Below, piece after piece: positions 16,383 through 25,741 of a stretch of 64,000 bases of DNA. Below the pieces are notes generated by a model. It saw nothing but the letters and a program-made list of their open reading frames with translations, ran no database searches and was not told the origin of the DNA. Made by a program: the position numbers and the translations under genes. The stretch is taken from assembly GCA_902767565.1 (NCBI GenBank), contig CACXHY010000004.1, positions 62,001 to 126,000 of the forward strand, given 5' to 3'. The stretch is from an uncultured Eubacteriales bacterium (GTDB taxonomy: Bacteria > Bacillota > Clostridia > Christensenellales > Aristaeellaceae). Every line of letters begins with the position of its first letter. Within the stretch, counting starts at the first letter, position 1.

Positions 16383-18401
16383 ATGAAAAAGCTTGCGGTT
16401 GCGTTTCTGGCCGCGCTGCTGATGTGCCTGCCGCTGTGCGGCACGGCGGGGGCGGATGAGCCTCAGACAGACGATGCTACCGGTTTGCTCTATCGTCAAT
16501 ACGGGAAGACAGTCTTGATCTGCGGAGTCGGTTCGCGGGATTTTTACACGCTCAAGATCCCGTCCTGGGTGAAAGGCAACCGTGTGGTTGGGATCGAGGA
16601 AGCAGCATTTCAATACAGCGAACACTTGACCAGCGTGACCATCCCGGCCAGCGTCACGATCATAGGGGATTCGGCATTCTCCGGATGCCATAAATTGAAA
16701 GATATCTATTACACAGGCACAAGCGACGCCTGGAACGCGATCGATATCGGCGATAACGCCATTCCGGAGGGCTGCACGATCCACTTCCTTGGACATGGCG
16801 TAACGGTCAACCTGCACGACAACGAAGCCGGCGACCGCGTGGTCCTGGGTCAGGGCGATACATCGCAGACCGCGGACGCGTCCGGCGAGTACACGATGGT
16901 CGGAGACAGCGTGACCGTCACCCCCGGAACAGGCCGGCGCTTCACCTGCTCGATCCGCTATGAAAACAACGGGTCGGCGCAGCAGTGGTCCAACAGCAGC
17001 GAAGGCGCGGTTTCCTCCGACAGCGAGAAAACCTATACGCTGGACTTTTCCCTCGGCGACCCGGTGGTGGACGTGTACTTCGAGGATGCAAACACCCGCA
17101 CGTGCCGTCTGTTTGTGAAAACACAGAGTGCAGGAGCAAATGCCACCGGATCCTGGGTGGTGTATCGCGCAGGGGAAAGCGGGTCCTACGGCGATGGCAG
17201 TGTCCTGGGCGTGCTGACCGACGGCATGGCAAGCACGGGAAACTTTACCTTTTACCTGCCGGACATAGCAGTCGACATGCGCTGCGTCGGCACCATCTAT
17301 GTGGGCGAGACCCTGTACCGCACGATCGACAGCCGGACAGCATACTACACCTTCTCTGCCGGCGACGACGTGACGATCGATGTGACCTGGTATGATCACT
17401 TGTATTATTGCGCGCTCGTCTATGACGGCAACGGCAGCGGCATCATGGTGCCGCCCAAGATCGTAGTGAGAAACACCTTAACGAGTGTTGCATCCCCTCC
17501 CGTCGAAGTCCGCACATTCCTCGACCCGCAGACCCAGACGGCAGGCACCTGGCTGTTCGACGGCTGGAACACCGAGGCGGACGGGACCGGCGATGCATGG
17601 CAGCCGGAGCACACTTTTATTATGTGTATCAATGCCGACACCATCCTCTACGCCCAGTGGGTGCCGGCGTGGGTGCTGGATCTCAGCCGCAACGGCGGCA
17701 AGGGAAGCATGGACCCCATGTACGTTCGGCAGAGCGAGCCTTCGCTGACCCTGCCGAACTGTAACTTCACGCGCAGCGGGTACGTCTTTGCCGGCTGGGG
17801 CACCAGGAAAAGCGGCGGCACGCTGTATCAGCCCGGCGACACGATGACCCTCACCGCCGACACGACGCTCTACGCCCGGTGGACGGAGGCCTGGACGGTC
17901 ACCTTTGACCCGAACGGCGGCGCGGGCGGCATGGACGGGCTGTCCGTCGCAAAGGGGCAGAGCGCCGTGCTGCCGGACTCCGCCTTCGCCCGGGACGGCT
18001 ATGCATTCGACGGCTGGGCGGCGGCTGCCGGCGGAGAGGCCGTATATGATCCCGGCGACACGGTCGCCCCGACGGCGGACATGACGCTGTACGCGGTCTG
18101 GAAGCCGGTCTTCGGCACGCCGACCCTGATCCTCCCGGAGGGCACGACGGCCATCGGGGCCGAAGCCTTCGCGGGCGACACCGCCATCACCGTCGTGGAC
18201 GCCCGCAGCGTGCGGGTCATCGACGAGGGCGCCTTCCGGGACTGCACCGGCCTCCGGCAGATCAGGCTCCACGCCGACTGTGCCATCGACAACTCGGCCT
18301 TTGACGGCTGCACGGCCCTCGAGGCCATCTTCGCCCCCGCCGGCGGAGGCACGGAAGACTGGGCCGAGCGGCACGGGATCCCCTTCTGCGCGGTCGAATG
18401 A
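16383..18401 (+). CDS. Secreted leucine-rich (BspA) and InlB-repeat surface protein
   Basis: A 672-aa exported protein with a signal peptide (MKKLAVAFLAALLMCLPLCGTAGA). Residues about 45-135 form a BspA-type leucine-rich segment (GIEEAAFQYSEHLTSVTIP, IIGDSAFSGCHKL). Three InlB B-repeat (Listeria-Bacteroides repeat) units start near residues 344, 430 and 504, each ending in an LYAQWV or LYARWT type strand. A second BspA segment (IGAEAFAGDTAITVVD, VIDEGAFRDCTGLRQI) closes the protein. Such proteins usually mediate adhesion to host or plant surfaces. No LPxTG or other anchor is visible. The start at 16383 was chosen for the signal peptide and GTGTGGAG site. It lies between two recombinase-tail remnants, so it is probably island cargo. 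Confidence 0.87.
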   Translation: MKKLAVAFLAALLMCLPLCGTAGADEPQTDDATGLLYRQYGKTVLICGVGSRDFYTLKIPSWVKGNRVVGIEEAAFQYSEHLTSVTIPASVTIIGDSAFSGCHKLKDIYYTGTSDAWNAIDIGDNAIPEGCTIHFLGHGVTVNLHDNEAGDRVVLGQGDTSQTADASGEYTMVGDSVTVTPGTGRRFTCSIRYENNGSAQQWSNSSEGAVSSDSEKTYTLDFSLGDPVVDVYFEDANTRTCRLFVKTQSAGANATGSWVVYRAGESGSYGDGSVLGVLTDGMASTGNFTFYLPDIAVDMRCVGTIYVGETLYRTIDSRTAYYTFSAGDDVTIDVTWYDHLYYCALVYDGNGSGIMVPPKIVVRNTLTSVASPPVEVRTFLDPQTQTAGTWLFDGWNTEADGTGDAWQPEHTFIMCINADTILYAQWVPAWVLDLSRNGGKGSMDPMYVRQSEPSLTLPNCNFTRSGYVFAGWGTRKSGGTLYQPGDTMTLTADTTLYARWTEAWTVTFDPNGGAGGMDGLSVAKGQSAVLPDSAFARDGYAFDGWAAAAGGEAVYDPGDTVAPTADMTLYAVWKPVFGTPTLILPEGTTAIGAEAFAGDTAITVVDARSVRVIDEGAFRDCTGLRQIRLHADCAIDNSAFDGCTALEAIFAPAGGGTEDWAERHGIPFCAVE

Positions 18402-18404
18402 AGC

Positions 18405-18465
18405 TGCGCCTTTCTCACCAACGTGCGAGAAATCGTGGAGAAGCTCAGAGCGCTTCTGGCAGAGT
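18405..18465 (+). pseudogene. Second recombinase tail vestige
   Basis: About 60 bp similar to the last codons of the recombinase at 15925-16074, sharing GTGGAGAAGCTCAGRGCG, but with frame-breaking changes. It is followed by the same kind of terminator. Between here and the tRNA (to 18866) I see only AT-rich sequence, a short frame MTKLRNVPP at 18618 with a good ribosome-binding site, and the tRNA terminator. Confidence 0.5.
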
Positions 18466-18485
18466 ATTCAACATATTGGCTCTTC

Positions 18486-18518
18486 AGTGGCTCGGCGAAA
18501 TGCTGAGCCACTTATTTT
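18486..18518 (+). terminator. Rho-independent terminator, copy 3
   Basis: Eleven-bp stem AGTGGCTCGGC with GCTGAGCCACT (one G-U), loop GAAAT-like, then TATTTTCT. Related in sequence to the terminators at 15654 and 16096. Confidence 0.75.
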
Positions 18519-18818
18519 CTGAAAATTTCTTCTTCCTTCGTCCAAACTGCCTGCAGTTTTCCAGTGAGTAGTGAGAGCAGCACATGAGAGATTGCTCTCG
18601 GAAAGGAGAACGTCAGAATGACGAAGCTGAGGAACGTTCCACCGTAAGCAAAGATTCGCAAGAACCAATGAAACTCTCCCAACAACCATCACACCAAATG
18701 AAACACAATGAGTCACTGACTCTCTCACTTTTTCCATTTGTTCTCATTATTTCCGTTTTAGGTCCTTTTCCTCCATGAAAAAAGCAAAAATGGGGGCTGA
18801 TACCCCAGAATTCCGGGC

Positions 18819-18863
18819 AAAAAGAAATCCCGCAAACCCTTATTCTGCAAGGATTTACGGGAT
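18819..18863 (-). terminator. tRNA-Arg terminator
   Basis: Downstream of the tRNA on the minus strand: a long stem (18863-18849 with 18841-18827, ATCCCG and AAGG segments paired with few bulges), followed by TTCTTTTT. A typical terminator for a single tRNA transcript. Confidence 0.8.
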
Positions 18864-18866
18864 GTA

Positions 18867-18940
18867 TGAGCCCGGCGGGATTCGAACCCACGACCTTTTG
18901 ATTCGTAGTCAAACACTCTATCCAGCTGAGCTACGGGCCC
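18867..18940 (-). tRNA. tRNA-Arg (anticodon ACG)
   Basis: A 74-nt cloverleaf on the minus strand. It begins GGGCCCGTAGCTCAG, has the anticodon loop CTACGAA within a TTTGA/TCAAA stem, the T-arm GGTTCGAATCC, and acceptor partner CGGGCTC plus discriminator A. CCA is not encoded. Its 3' end faces the recombinase remnants, consistent with use as a phage or island attachment site. Confidence 0.95.
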
Positions 18941-19185
18941 GTGTGCTGTCCCTCACAGACAGCACACGCATATTAGCACAAGATCGGCTGTTTGTCAACC
19001 GCTTTTTCCTGTGTCCGTCGGCAGACATTCGAAGGCCGCTGCCGTTCACCCTCGGCATCTCCCCTCCGGGGCGGGAAAGGAGAGAGCGGGCCGGGCCGGG
19101 GCGGCTCCGCGGGCGCGCATGGCTGCGCCGGCGGGTCCCGGGGCGGCGAACCTGCCTGCCCCGCACCGTTTGTCTGCGGGGCGGT

Positions 19186-19965
19186 TCACTTCCCCCGCAC
19201 ACAGTTGGCGGCGACGATGTCCGCCAGCTTCACGTCCGGGTTGCGGAAGCGGGCCTCCGGGTTCTTGTCCTGCACGGACAGGGTGATGGCCCTGGACGGA
19301 CAGTTGTGCGCGCAGGCCAGGCAGAACTCGCAGGTCTCGAAGTCCCGGTGCGCCTTTTTGTCTTCGCCCACATAGAAGTTGCCCACCGGGCAGACGCGGC
19401 TGCACACCCCGCAGCCGACGCACCGGTCCGCGCGCACGGTGATCTGCGTGCCGTCGGTCATCTCCGGCCAGCGGCAGTTGCGCTGCGAAACCGCCGCAAA
19501 GGCGGCTTCCTGCTGCGCGTCCGGCTCGCGGAATCCCTTCTCGCGGCGGGCGATCCGCTCTTTCAGGACAGCCGTCTGCTGCGGGATCTGCTTGTCCATG
19601 GCCGTCTGTTCGTTCATGTCGAAGATGAACAGCCAGTTGTCCACCATTTTGACCGTGGCGGCGAAGTCCACGCGGACGCCGACATGCTCGCCGTAGGCCA
19701 CGGCTTCCCGCTCGGCGACGGAGCAGTTCATGCCGTAGGTCATCACGATGTAGAAATAGTCGGCCCTGAATTCCGCCCGTTTCAGGAAGCGGCGCACGAT
19801 CCGCGGCATCAGGCCGGAATAGGTCGGCGCCACGATCCCGACGGTCTCCGCCTCGTAGACCAGCGGGCCCTCCTTCTTCAGCTCCTGCGGGATGCTGTGC
19901 AGGTCGCTGTCCAGCTCCCGGGCCACAGCCAGGCAGTTTCCGGTGGCGGTGAAATAAAAGATCAT
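19186..19965 (-). CDS. EFR1-type flavodoxin-ferredoxin protein
   Basis: A 259-aa cytosolic redox protein of the EFR1 layout. The N-terminal half is flavodoxin-like (MIFYFTATGNCLAVARELD, a phosphate-binding loop for FMN; IVAPTYSGLMPRIV). The C-terminal part has two [4Fe-4S] motifs, CVGCGVCSRVCPVGN and CEFCLACAHNCPSRAI. It should carry electrons between FMN and two clusters; the partner is unknown. The ATG at 19965 was preferred over one two codons earlier because it lies seven bases after AAAGGAG, whereas the other is only one base away. It has its own promoter and no obvious operon partner. Confidence 0.9.
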   Translation of the reverse strand: MIFYFTATGNCLAVARELDSDLHSIPQELKKEGPLVYEAETVGIVAPTYSGLMPRIVRRFLKRAEFRADYFYIVMTYGMNCSVAEREAVAYGEHVGVRVDFAATVKMVDNWLFIFDMNEQTAMDKQIPQQTAVLKERIARREKGFREPDAQQEAAFAAVSQRNCRWPEMTDGTQITVRADRCVGCGVCSRVCPVGNFYVGEDKKAHRDFETCEFCLACAHNCPSRAITLSVQDKNPEARFRNPDVKLADIVAANCVRGK

Positions 19966-20027
19966 GCGCATGCTCCTTTCCGGTCCGTGCGTGTGATGGG
20001 CCGCTCGCGCCCGCTGCTGCTGATGCC

Positions 20028-20055
20028 ATGGTAGTACAACCGGCGGGGATGTCAA
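20028..20055 (-). promoter_or_regulatory. Probable promoter of the EFR1 gene
   Basis: On the minus strand, consensus TTGACA (20055-20050), 16-bp spacer and TACCAT (20033-20028), about 65 bp before the start codon. Confidence 0.5.
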
Positions 20056-20098
20056 TGAGCGCCGGGGGCCGTTCCGGGCCGGAGTTGCCGATGCGCAA

Positions 20099-20168
20099 GA
20101 CCTCATCCACCGCCGCACGACCCCTTTGACCAAACGGCACTGCCCGCCTGCGCAGGCCGGATGAGGTC
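20099..20168. other. Possible structured intergenic element
   Basis: A perfect 10-bp inverted repeat (GACCTCATCC at 20099-20108 and GGATGAGGTC at 20159-20168) encloses a second palindrome (GCCTGCGCAGGC). The layout resembles a closed multi-stem RNA, but no known class was recognised. The rest of the 19966-20618 gap holds divergent promoters and GC-rich leader sequence. Confidence 0.35.
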
Positions 20169-20255
20169 CTCCCCGCGACGCGCCGAGCGTTCCCCGGCGA
20201 TCGTCCCGGGATCGCATCTCCGCGAACCTTCTCCGCAAACCTTCCGAATTCACTG

Positions 20256-20283
20256 TTGACATTCTCCCGCTATTTGGTAATAT
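20256..20283 (+). promoter_or_regulatory. Sigma-A promoter of the large surface protein
   Basis: TTGACA (20256-20261), 16-bp spacer and TAATAT (20278-20283). The leader is long, about 330 nt, GC-rich and without a recognised riboswitch. Confidence 0.7.
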
Positions 20284-20618
20284 ATCATCGAGTAGGTATA
20301 CCGACCTCCCGCCCGGCATCCCGCGCGGAGCGGAGACGGGCACGACCGTCGCGACAAGCACAGCGATCCCCGAGACTCTGACTCCCCTGTCCGGCTTTTC
20401 CTTATCACTGTCAGCCGGACGCCGCGGCCGAAGAAGACCCGGCCGCACCTGAACGGTCCTCCCCCTGCGGAAAGGCCCTCCGGGAGCCCGACGGCGCGAG
20501 AGCCGCCGGGCGCCGCTTCCGCCCCCGGGCGGAGCGGACAGCGCACGCGGGCCGCGCAGACAGGCGGAGCCCGCTCCCCCAAACACAGATCCATACCATC
20601 CGAAAGGCGGAGCCGCCC

Positions 20619-23600
20619 ATGAAAAAGAAATCAAAGCTGCTCAGAGCGTCCGTCATGCTCCTGACCCTGACGCTTCTGATGGTCAACGTCAACGCCGGCG
20701 TGAACGAGAGCACCGAATCGCCCGACGCGGTCTACAGCGACTGGACGGGCGTGAACGGTCTGCGCGCCGGTTCCGGGAGGAGCAGCGATCTGGCTGACTT
20801 CCTGGACGGATTCGAGGTCGAAGGCGCGGAGCCCAACGCCCAGGGCGAGTATGTCATCCTCGAGAACGTGCCCTACACGGTCCGGCTGCAGTTCAGCGAG
20901 AAGATGAACGGGATCCAGTTCGACGACGGCCCGGGCGGCTGCACGCTGACCTATGCCTTCCCGGAAGGGTTCACGCCGGCCGACACCTCCGGGACCATCG
21001 AGCTCGAGGGCGAGGCCGGTCCCGTCCTGTTCGATTATGTGATCAGCAACGGCACGCTGACGGTCACGGCCGACACGTCGAGCCCGGGCTACGCCACGGC
21101 CCTGACCTCCGAGACCCTCGATTTCGGCATCTACGCCACGGGCGTGCTCACCCGGGAAAACATTTCCTTCAGCGATGAGATCTCGGGCAAGTTCATCATC
21201 AGCAACGAGCGCAGGGTGTCGGTCCGGAAGATCGGCGAATACGATCCTTCCCTCAACCGGATCAAGTACACGATCCTGGCCGAGTCCAAGGGCAACAACA
21301 CGAACATCCACATCGGCGACACCACCACGGGATCGGCGCTCACCTATGTCCCCGGCAGCCTTTCCGTCACGTCGAACGTCCGCGACGAGGTGCCGTGGGA
21401 TCCGGACACGCAGGGGACCGAGACCTTCGGCCTGACGATCCCCTCGATGGTCCACGGGGAGGTCGTCTCGGTCGTGTATTACGCCGACGTCGATCTGAGC
21501 AAGCTGACCTACAAGGAAAAGGGCCGCTACGGGATCGCCTCGGAGACGGCCAACTCCGTCAGGATCTGGAGCGAGGAAGACCCGGGCCCCCATGAGATCG
21601 AGATCACCGAGGACGACTTCGACCATCACATCACCCTGTCCTCCAACCGCAAGACCGCCTCCGCCCCGACCGTGCACGGCGACAAGACCTACGTCACCTG
21701 GACGGTCGTCCTGAACGAGGACGCCAACGTCTCCATCGCCGGGAGCCATGTCACCGACACCATCGACCCCGCGTGCCAATCCTTCGTGCGCTATACCGGG
21801 AGCGGCATCCACATCGAGAAGTACCTGAAGGGCAGCGATACGCCCTCCGCCACGAGCGACGTCAGCTGGGGCACGAACGGGCTGAGCGCATCTCACGGCG
21901 GAAGCACCTGGAGCTATACCATCCCGCAGTCGGACGCGGACCACGCCTACCGCTATGTGATCACCTACGAGACCGAGGTGGATTCGGAGGACCTGCTGCA
22001 GACCACGGCGATCAGCAACACCGTGGAGAACGAATACGACACCGACTACGGCGGCGTCAATATCGTGTCGACCGGCGAGGGGGTCAGCGCGGAGAAGACC
22101 GCCGTCTCCTCCAGCGTGAACGCGGCCGAAAAGAAGGCGGAGACGGAGTGGGAGATCACCTTCACCGTCCCCTCCACCGGTCTGGACAGCGCGGTCGTGA
22201 CCGACACCGTGCCGGGCTTCCTGAATTCCGCCGACATGATCTGGTACTGGGATACGTACAGAGAAGGTTCTGTCCGCGTGGGAGAAGGCGACCTGCTGCA
22301 GGGCGAGGCCTTCACCGTGGTCTCGTCCCCGGCGGACCATCAGGTCACGATCACCTTCACGAAGAACGACGGCGAGCCCGGCCTGACCGGCACGGGGCAG
22401 CCCAGGACCATCCACGTGTTCCTGACGACGGATGCCGACCGTACATGGCTGGAGTACGCCAAGGAGCACAGCCGGGCCAGGACGCACGTGAACAACGCCG
22501 TCGTCCGGGTGAACGGACAGGACATCCACGTCACCGCCTCGGCGATCTACAACACCACGGGTTACGACCTGGAAAAGACCATGACCGGCGTATACTACAC
22601 GAGCACCGAGCCGGCCCTGCCGATCTACATGTACAGGATCGTCCTGACAGGCCTGGACGACGGCGCCTTTGATGAGGACGGCTATCTGACCTTCACCGAC
22701 ACATACGACGCGAACTACCTTGCCTACCACCGCACCTTCCAGAACAATGACAATTACTATGTCAACTCGCCCAACGGGCACATCTACGGCAACACCCAGT
22801 GGAATCCGTACCTGTTGAGCAATCCGGGACCGTATGTGGTCGACTCGGCGACGGAAGGGCAGCTCGTGTTCAAGCTGAACAAGAACACGCTTCCGAAGAC
22901 GGACGGGACCGGCTACTATCCCATCTATATGATCGTCTACGGCCTGCAGATCAAGGACGCGGACACGCTGGCCGCCATGAAGGAGCAGGCCCTCCACAAC
23001 GACGGCCTGTCGGTCAAGCTGGAGAACACCGTGGGCAGCGACGAGTTCGGGAGCACGACCACCGTCACGGAATACACGGTCGAGGCCCTCGACAAGAGGC
23101 TGGTATCGGAGGGCGACACCAACGGCACGCACGAGATCGAGTTCGAGCTCACCGTGAACCCGCAGGGCCTGCGGATCGGCGATTCGGACACCATCACGGT
23201 GAAGGACACCCTCACCAACCTGAGCTTCGACTATGTGTCCATCACGATCGATCCGCAGCTGGACGGCGACATCCTGAACCGCTCCGGCAACAGCATCATC
23301 ATGACGCTCCACAACGAGCAGAAATACACGATCACGTACACGACGAGGCTGGTGGGCCTGAGCGATATCAGCTGGAACAACAGGGCCGAGCTGTTCGGAT
23401 ACGTCAAGGGACTCAGCGGCATCTCCTCCATCGAGTCCGGCGGCCACGGATCGTATCAGGTCTACGGCATGAACGTCTGGAAGTACGCCCAGGGCGACAT
23501 GAACCAGGGCCTTGCGGCGACCTTCGAGCTCTACGAGGCCAGGACGAAGGACTCCTACGGCAACGACATCGCGGAGCCCGTATGGGTCAAGGTCGGCGAG

Positions 23601-24362
23601 TTCACCACGGACGCGGAGACCGGCATCTACGAGATCCGGACCGTCCACCGGGAGGGCATCTCCCCGGACCAGAGCCTGCGCCCCTATTCCTACCACGACG
23701 CTGACGGGAACGAGCTGTTCGGAAACGACGAGTCCGAGTCCTACGGATGGCGGTACAGGGTCATCGAGACCGTGGCGCCGCCCGGCTTCCGCAAGACCAC
23801 CACGGTCTACGAGTTCGGCATCAGCGACGTCCCCTCCTACAGCGCCCCGTACAATTACCTCAACTACGACACGGTGACGGTCGTCAACAAACCGGAGGTG
23901 CCGTCGACGGAGACCGAGATCGCGGGCGAGAAGGTCCTGATCGGGAAAGAGCTGGAGGACCAGGAGTTCACCTTCACCCTGGTGCCGGAGGAGAACGACG
24001 CGGCCAGGTGGGGCGAGGGCTATCCCGGCGGGTTCACCGGATCCATGTCCGTGAAGAACGACGCGGCGGGCCGCTTCAGCTTCCCCCTGACCTACACCTA
24101 CGAGGATTACACCAACGCCGTGTCGAAGGGCTTCGTCGACGATGCCGGACGGGCCTGCTTCCGCTACGTCGTCACCGAGGAGCTGCCGGAAGGCGCCCAG
24201 GGCAATCAGATGAACGGCATCATCTACGACGATTCGCGCTACCTCGTGACGGTCCGGCTGTACCTCGAGGGCGATCAGCTGAAGACCGACATCGGCATCG
24301 AGCTGTACGTGGAGGTGCATCCCCTCCCCGTCATCGACACCGCGCGGAACACCGTGCGCTGA
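20619..24362 (+). CDS. Large pilin/adhesin-like surface protein
   Basis: A 1247-aa exported protein. After a signal-like start (MKKKSKLLRASVMLLTLTLLMVNVNA) it consists of a string of Ig-like beta domains of the collagen-adhesin/SpaA type, with repeated motifs such as DTIDPAC, VTDTVPGFL and VKDTLTNLSF near domain starts. A Cna-B-like unit (YAQGDMNQGLAATFELYEA... with APPGFRKTT) lies near residues 950-1085. The C-terminal domain from about residue 1100 (GEKVLIGKELEDQEFTFTL, YVVTEELPEG) is of the FctA/streptococcal pilin type that forms isopeptide bonds. Unusually, the protein ends at VIDTARNTVR, with no LPxTG, hydrophobic anchor or sortase nearby. It may be truncated, secreted, or attached by another route. 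Confidence 0.82.
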   Translation: MKKKSKLLRASVMLLTLTLLMVNVNAGVNESTESPDAVYSDWTGVNGLRAGSGRSSDLADFLDGFEVEGAEPNAQGEYVILENVPYTVRLQFSEKMNGIQFDDGPGGCTLTYAFPEGFTPADTSGTIELEGEAGPVLFDYVISNGTLTVTADTSSPGYATALTSETLDFGIYATGVLTRENISFSDEISGKFIISNERRVSVRKIGEYDPSLNRIKYTILAESKGNNTNIHIGDTTTGSALTYVPGSLSVTSNVRDEVPWDPDTQGTETFGLTIPSMVHGEVVSVVYYADVDLSKLTYKEKGRYGIASETANSVRIWSEEDPGPHEIEITEDDFDHHITLSSNRKTASAPTVHGDKTYVTWTVVLNEDANVSIAGSHVTDTIDPACQSFVRYTGSGIHIEKYLKGSDTPSATSDVSWGTNGLSASHGGSTWSYTIPQSDADHAYRYVITYETEVDSEDLLQTTAISNTVENEYDTDYGGVNIVSTGEGVSAEKTAVSSSVNAAEKKAETEWEITFTVPSTGLDSAVVTDTVPGFLNSADMIWYWDTYREGSVRVGEGDLLQGEAFTVVSSPADHQVTITFTKNDGEPGLTGTGQPRTIHVFLTTDADRTWLEYAKEHSRARTHVNNAVVRVNGQDIHVTASAIYNTTGYDLEKTMTGVYYTSTEPALPIYMYRIVLTGLDDGAFDEDGYLTFTDTYDANYLAYHRTFQNNDNYYVNSPNGHIYGNTQWNPYLLSNPGPYVVDSATEGQLVFKLNKNTLPKTDGTGYYPIYMIVYGLQIKDADTLAAMKEQALHNDGLSVKLENTVGSDEFGSTTTVTEYTVEALDKRLVSEGDTNGTHEIEFELTVNPQGLRIGDSDTITVKDTLTNLSFDYVSITIDPQLDGDILNRSGNSIIMTLHNEQKYTITYTTRLVGLSDISWNNRAELFGYVKGLSGISSIESGGHGSYQVYGMNVWKYAQGDMNQGLAATFELYEARTKDSYGNDIAEPVWVKVGEFTTDAETGIYEIRTVHREGISPDQSLRPYSYHDADGNELFGNDESESYGWRYRVIETVAPPGFRKTTTVYEFGISDVPSYSAPYNYLNYDTVTVVNKPEVPSTETEIAGEKVLIGKELEDQEFTFTLVPEENDAARWGEGYPGGFTGSMSVKNDAAGRFSFPLTYTYEDYTNAVSKGFVDDAGRACFRYVVTEELPEGAQGNQMNGIIYDDSRYLVTVRLYLEGDQLKTDIGIELYVEVHPLPVIDTARNTVR

Positions 24363-24530
24363 TCCGCACAGCCCTGCCGGGGCCGCGCCGGCCCTTCCGG
24401 AAGACAGCACAATGTCAGGATTCACCCTTCGTGCAGCAGGGCGGCAAGAGGCGCACCCGAAGACGCCATTCCAGGAGAGATCGGGTCGCTTCCCGTGCCT
24501 GCACTCCGCAGGAGCGCCTTTCAAGGGGGT

Positions 24531-24565
24531 CCGGGGGACGCTTTCCCGCGGAAAGCGTCCCCCGG
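24531..24565 (+). repeat. Hairpin repeat element
   Basis: Fifteen-bp perfect stem CCGGGGGACGCTTTC with GAAAGCGTCCCCCGG, preceded by CCTTTCAAGGGGGT. The same unit recurs at 25742, 33182, 34728 and 36703. The following GC-rich palindrome (24580-24615) resembles the MITE core. The rest of 24363-24690 has no gene. Confidence 0.75.
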
Positions 24566-24669
24566 CCAGCGCACTCTCTCCTCCCCCTCCCCGGTGGGGA
24601 GGGGGCCGGGGCGTGGGGTGAATCGTAACAGCACAGTTGTAAAAACGGCGAAAAGCCGCTCCCGGGCTA

Positions 24670-24698
24670 TGGAAAAAACCGCCGGGATGCGCTATAAT
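24670..24698 (+). promoter_or_regulatory. Probable promoter
   Basis: TGGAAA (24670-24675), 17-bp spacer, TATAAT (24693-24698), about 65 bp before the ATG of the duplicated-domain protein. Confidence 0.5.
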
Positions 24699-24763
24699 GA
24701 CGCCGACCCGTGAGGCGCGGCGATGCGCCCCCGGATGAACACGGCATTTGGGAGGTTTGTACG

Positions 24764-25579
24764 ATGAAAAAGCTGTTTGCGATCCTGCTGACCCTGGCCG
24801 CCCTGCTGGGCCTGGCCGCCTTCGCCTGCGCGGAGGAAGAGACCGCCATGCCCGAGGAAGCCGCGGTCTTCGAGGGCATCTGGGAGGCCGAGCGGGCCAC
24901 CGCCGAGCTGATCTGGGAAGAGGAAGGCTTCCGCGTCTATATCGTCGGGCGCAGCAGCGTCACCGAGGCCACCGAGTGGTCCTACAGCTGCTACTGGCAC
25001 GCCGAGGACAATTCCCTGGTCTCCATGCCCTTCGGCATGCGCACCGATCTGGTCTACGACGAGGAAGGCGAGGTCGTGTCCTCCGAGGAGATCTACGACG
25101 ACGGCGAGGCCGTCTTCACCCTGAACGAGGACGGGGACCTGATCTGGAAGGACGAGAAGGAAGACGCCGGCGCCGGCATGGTCTTCGTGAAGTCCGACGC
25201 CGTCCCGATGCCGGAAGAGGCCGCCGCCTTCGAGGGCGAGTGGGTCTGCGGCCGGGCGCAGCTCGAGATGTACTGGGAGGAAGAGGGCTTCAAAATCCAG
25301 ATCACCTGGGGCGGCAGCGCCTGGGAGAGCGCCGTCTGGTCCTACAGCGGCTACTATGACGCCGGGACCGGCGCCGTGGTCTGCGTGCCCTTCGGCAGCC
25401 GCACCAACTTCGTCTACGGCGAGGACGGCGAGGTCGTTTCCTTCGAGGACATCTATGACGACGGCGAAGCCACCTTCACCATCGACGAGGACGGCCACCT
25501 CCTCTGGAACGACGCCAAGGAAGACGCCGGCGCGGGCATGCACTTCGAGAAGGTCGTGCCCGACGGCACGGAGGGCTGA
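24764..25579 (+). CDS. Secreted acidic protein with tandem duplicated domain
   Basis: A 271-aa exported protein, not recognised. The signal peptide MKKLFAILLTLAALLGLAAFACA is followed by two copies of a domain of about 115 residues. The copies align at MPEEAAVFEGIWEAERA and MPEEAAAFEGEWVCGRA, at EWSYSCYWHAEDNSLVSMPFG and VWSYSGYYDAGTGAVVCVPFG, and at EEIYDDGEAVFTL and EDIYDDGEATFTI. The many acidic and tryptophan residues and the glycine turns suggest small beta-sheet domains. The ATG follows GGGAGG. Its neighbours are repeats, and a strong terminator follows, so it is a single-gene unit. Confidence 0.8.
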   Translation: MKKLFAILLTLAALLGLAAFACAEEETAMPEEAAVFEGIWEAERATAELIWEEEGFRVYIVGRSSVTEATEWSYSCYWHAEDNSLVSMPFGMRTDLVYDEEGEVVSSEEIYDDGEAVFTLNEDGDLIWKDEKEDAGAGMVFVKSDAVPMPEEAAAFEGEWVCGRAQLEMYWEEEGFKIQITWGGSAWESAVWSYSGYYDAGTGAVVCVPFGSRTNFVYGEDGEVVSFEDIYDDGEATFTIDEDGHLLWNDAKEDAGAGMHFEKVVPDGTEG

Positions 25580-25597
25580 TCATCCGGCACCCCACGC

Positions 25598-25632
25598 AAA
25601 AGCATCCTGCCGCACACGGCAGGATGCTTTTT
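25598..25632 (+). terminator. Rho-independent terminator
   Basis: Fourteen-bp stem AAAGCATCCTGCCG with CGGCAGGATGCTTT and a T-rich tail, 18 bp after the stop codon. Confidence 0.9.
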
Positions 25633-25741
25633 GATGCGGTTTTCTTCCCGAACGTCCGGAGGCTCTGCGTTCTGCGTTCTTCATTCCGCACCGCCCCATC
25701 CCCCTGCCCCCTTCCCAAGGGAAGGGGGAATATACAGAAGA

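Noticed and set aside
18613-19010. Short frames across the tRNA with products such as NQKVVGSNPAG or PGGIRTHDLLIRSQTLYPA
   Set aside because: These are the well-known false translations of tRNA genes.
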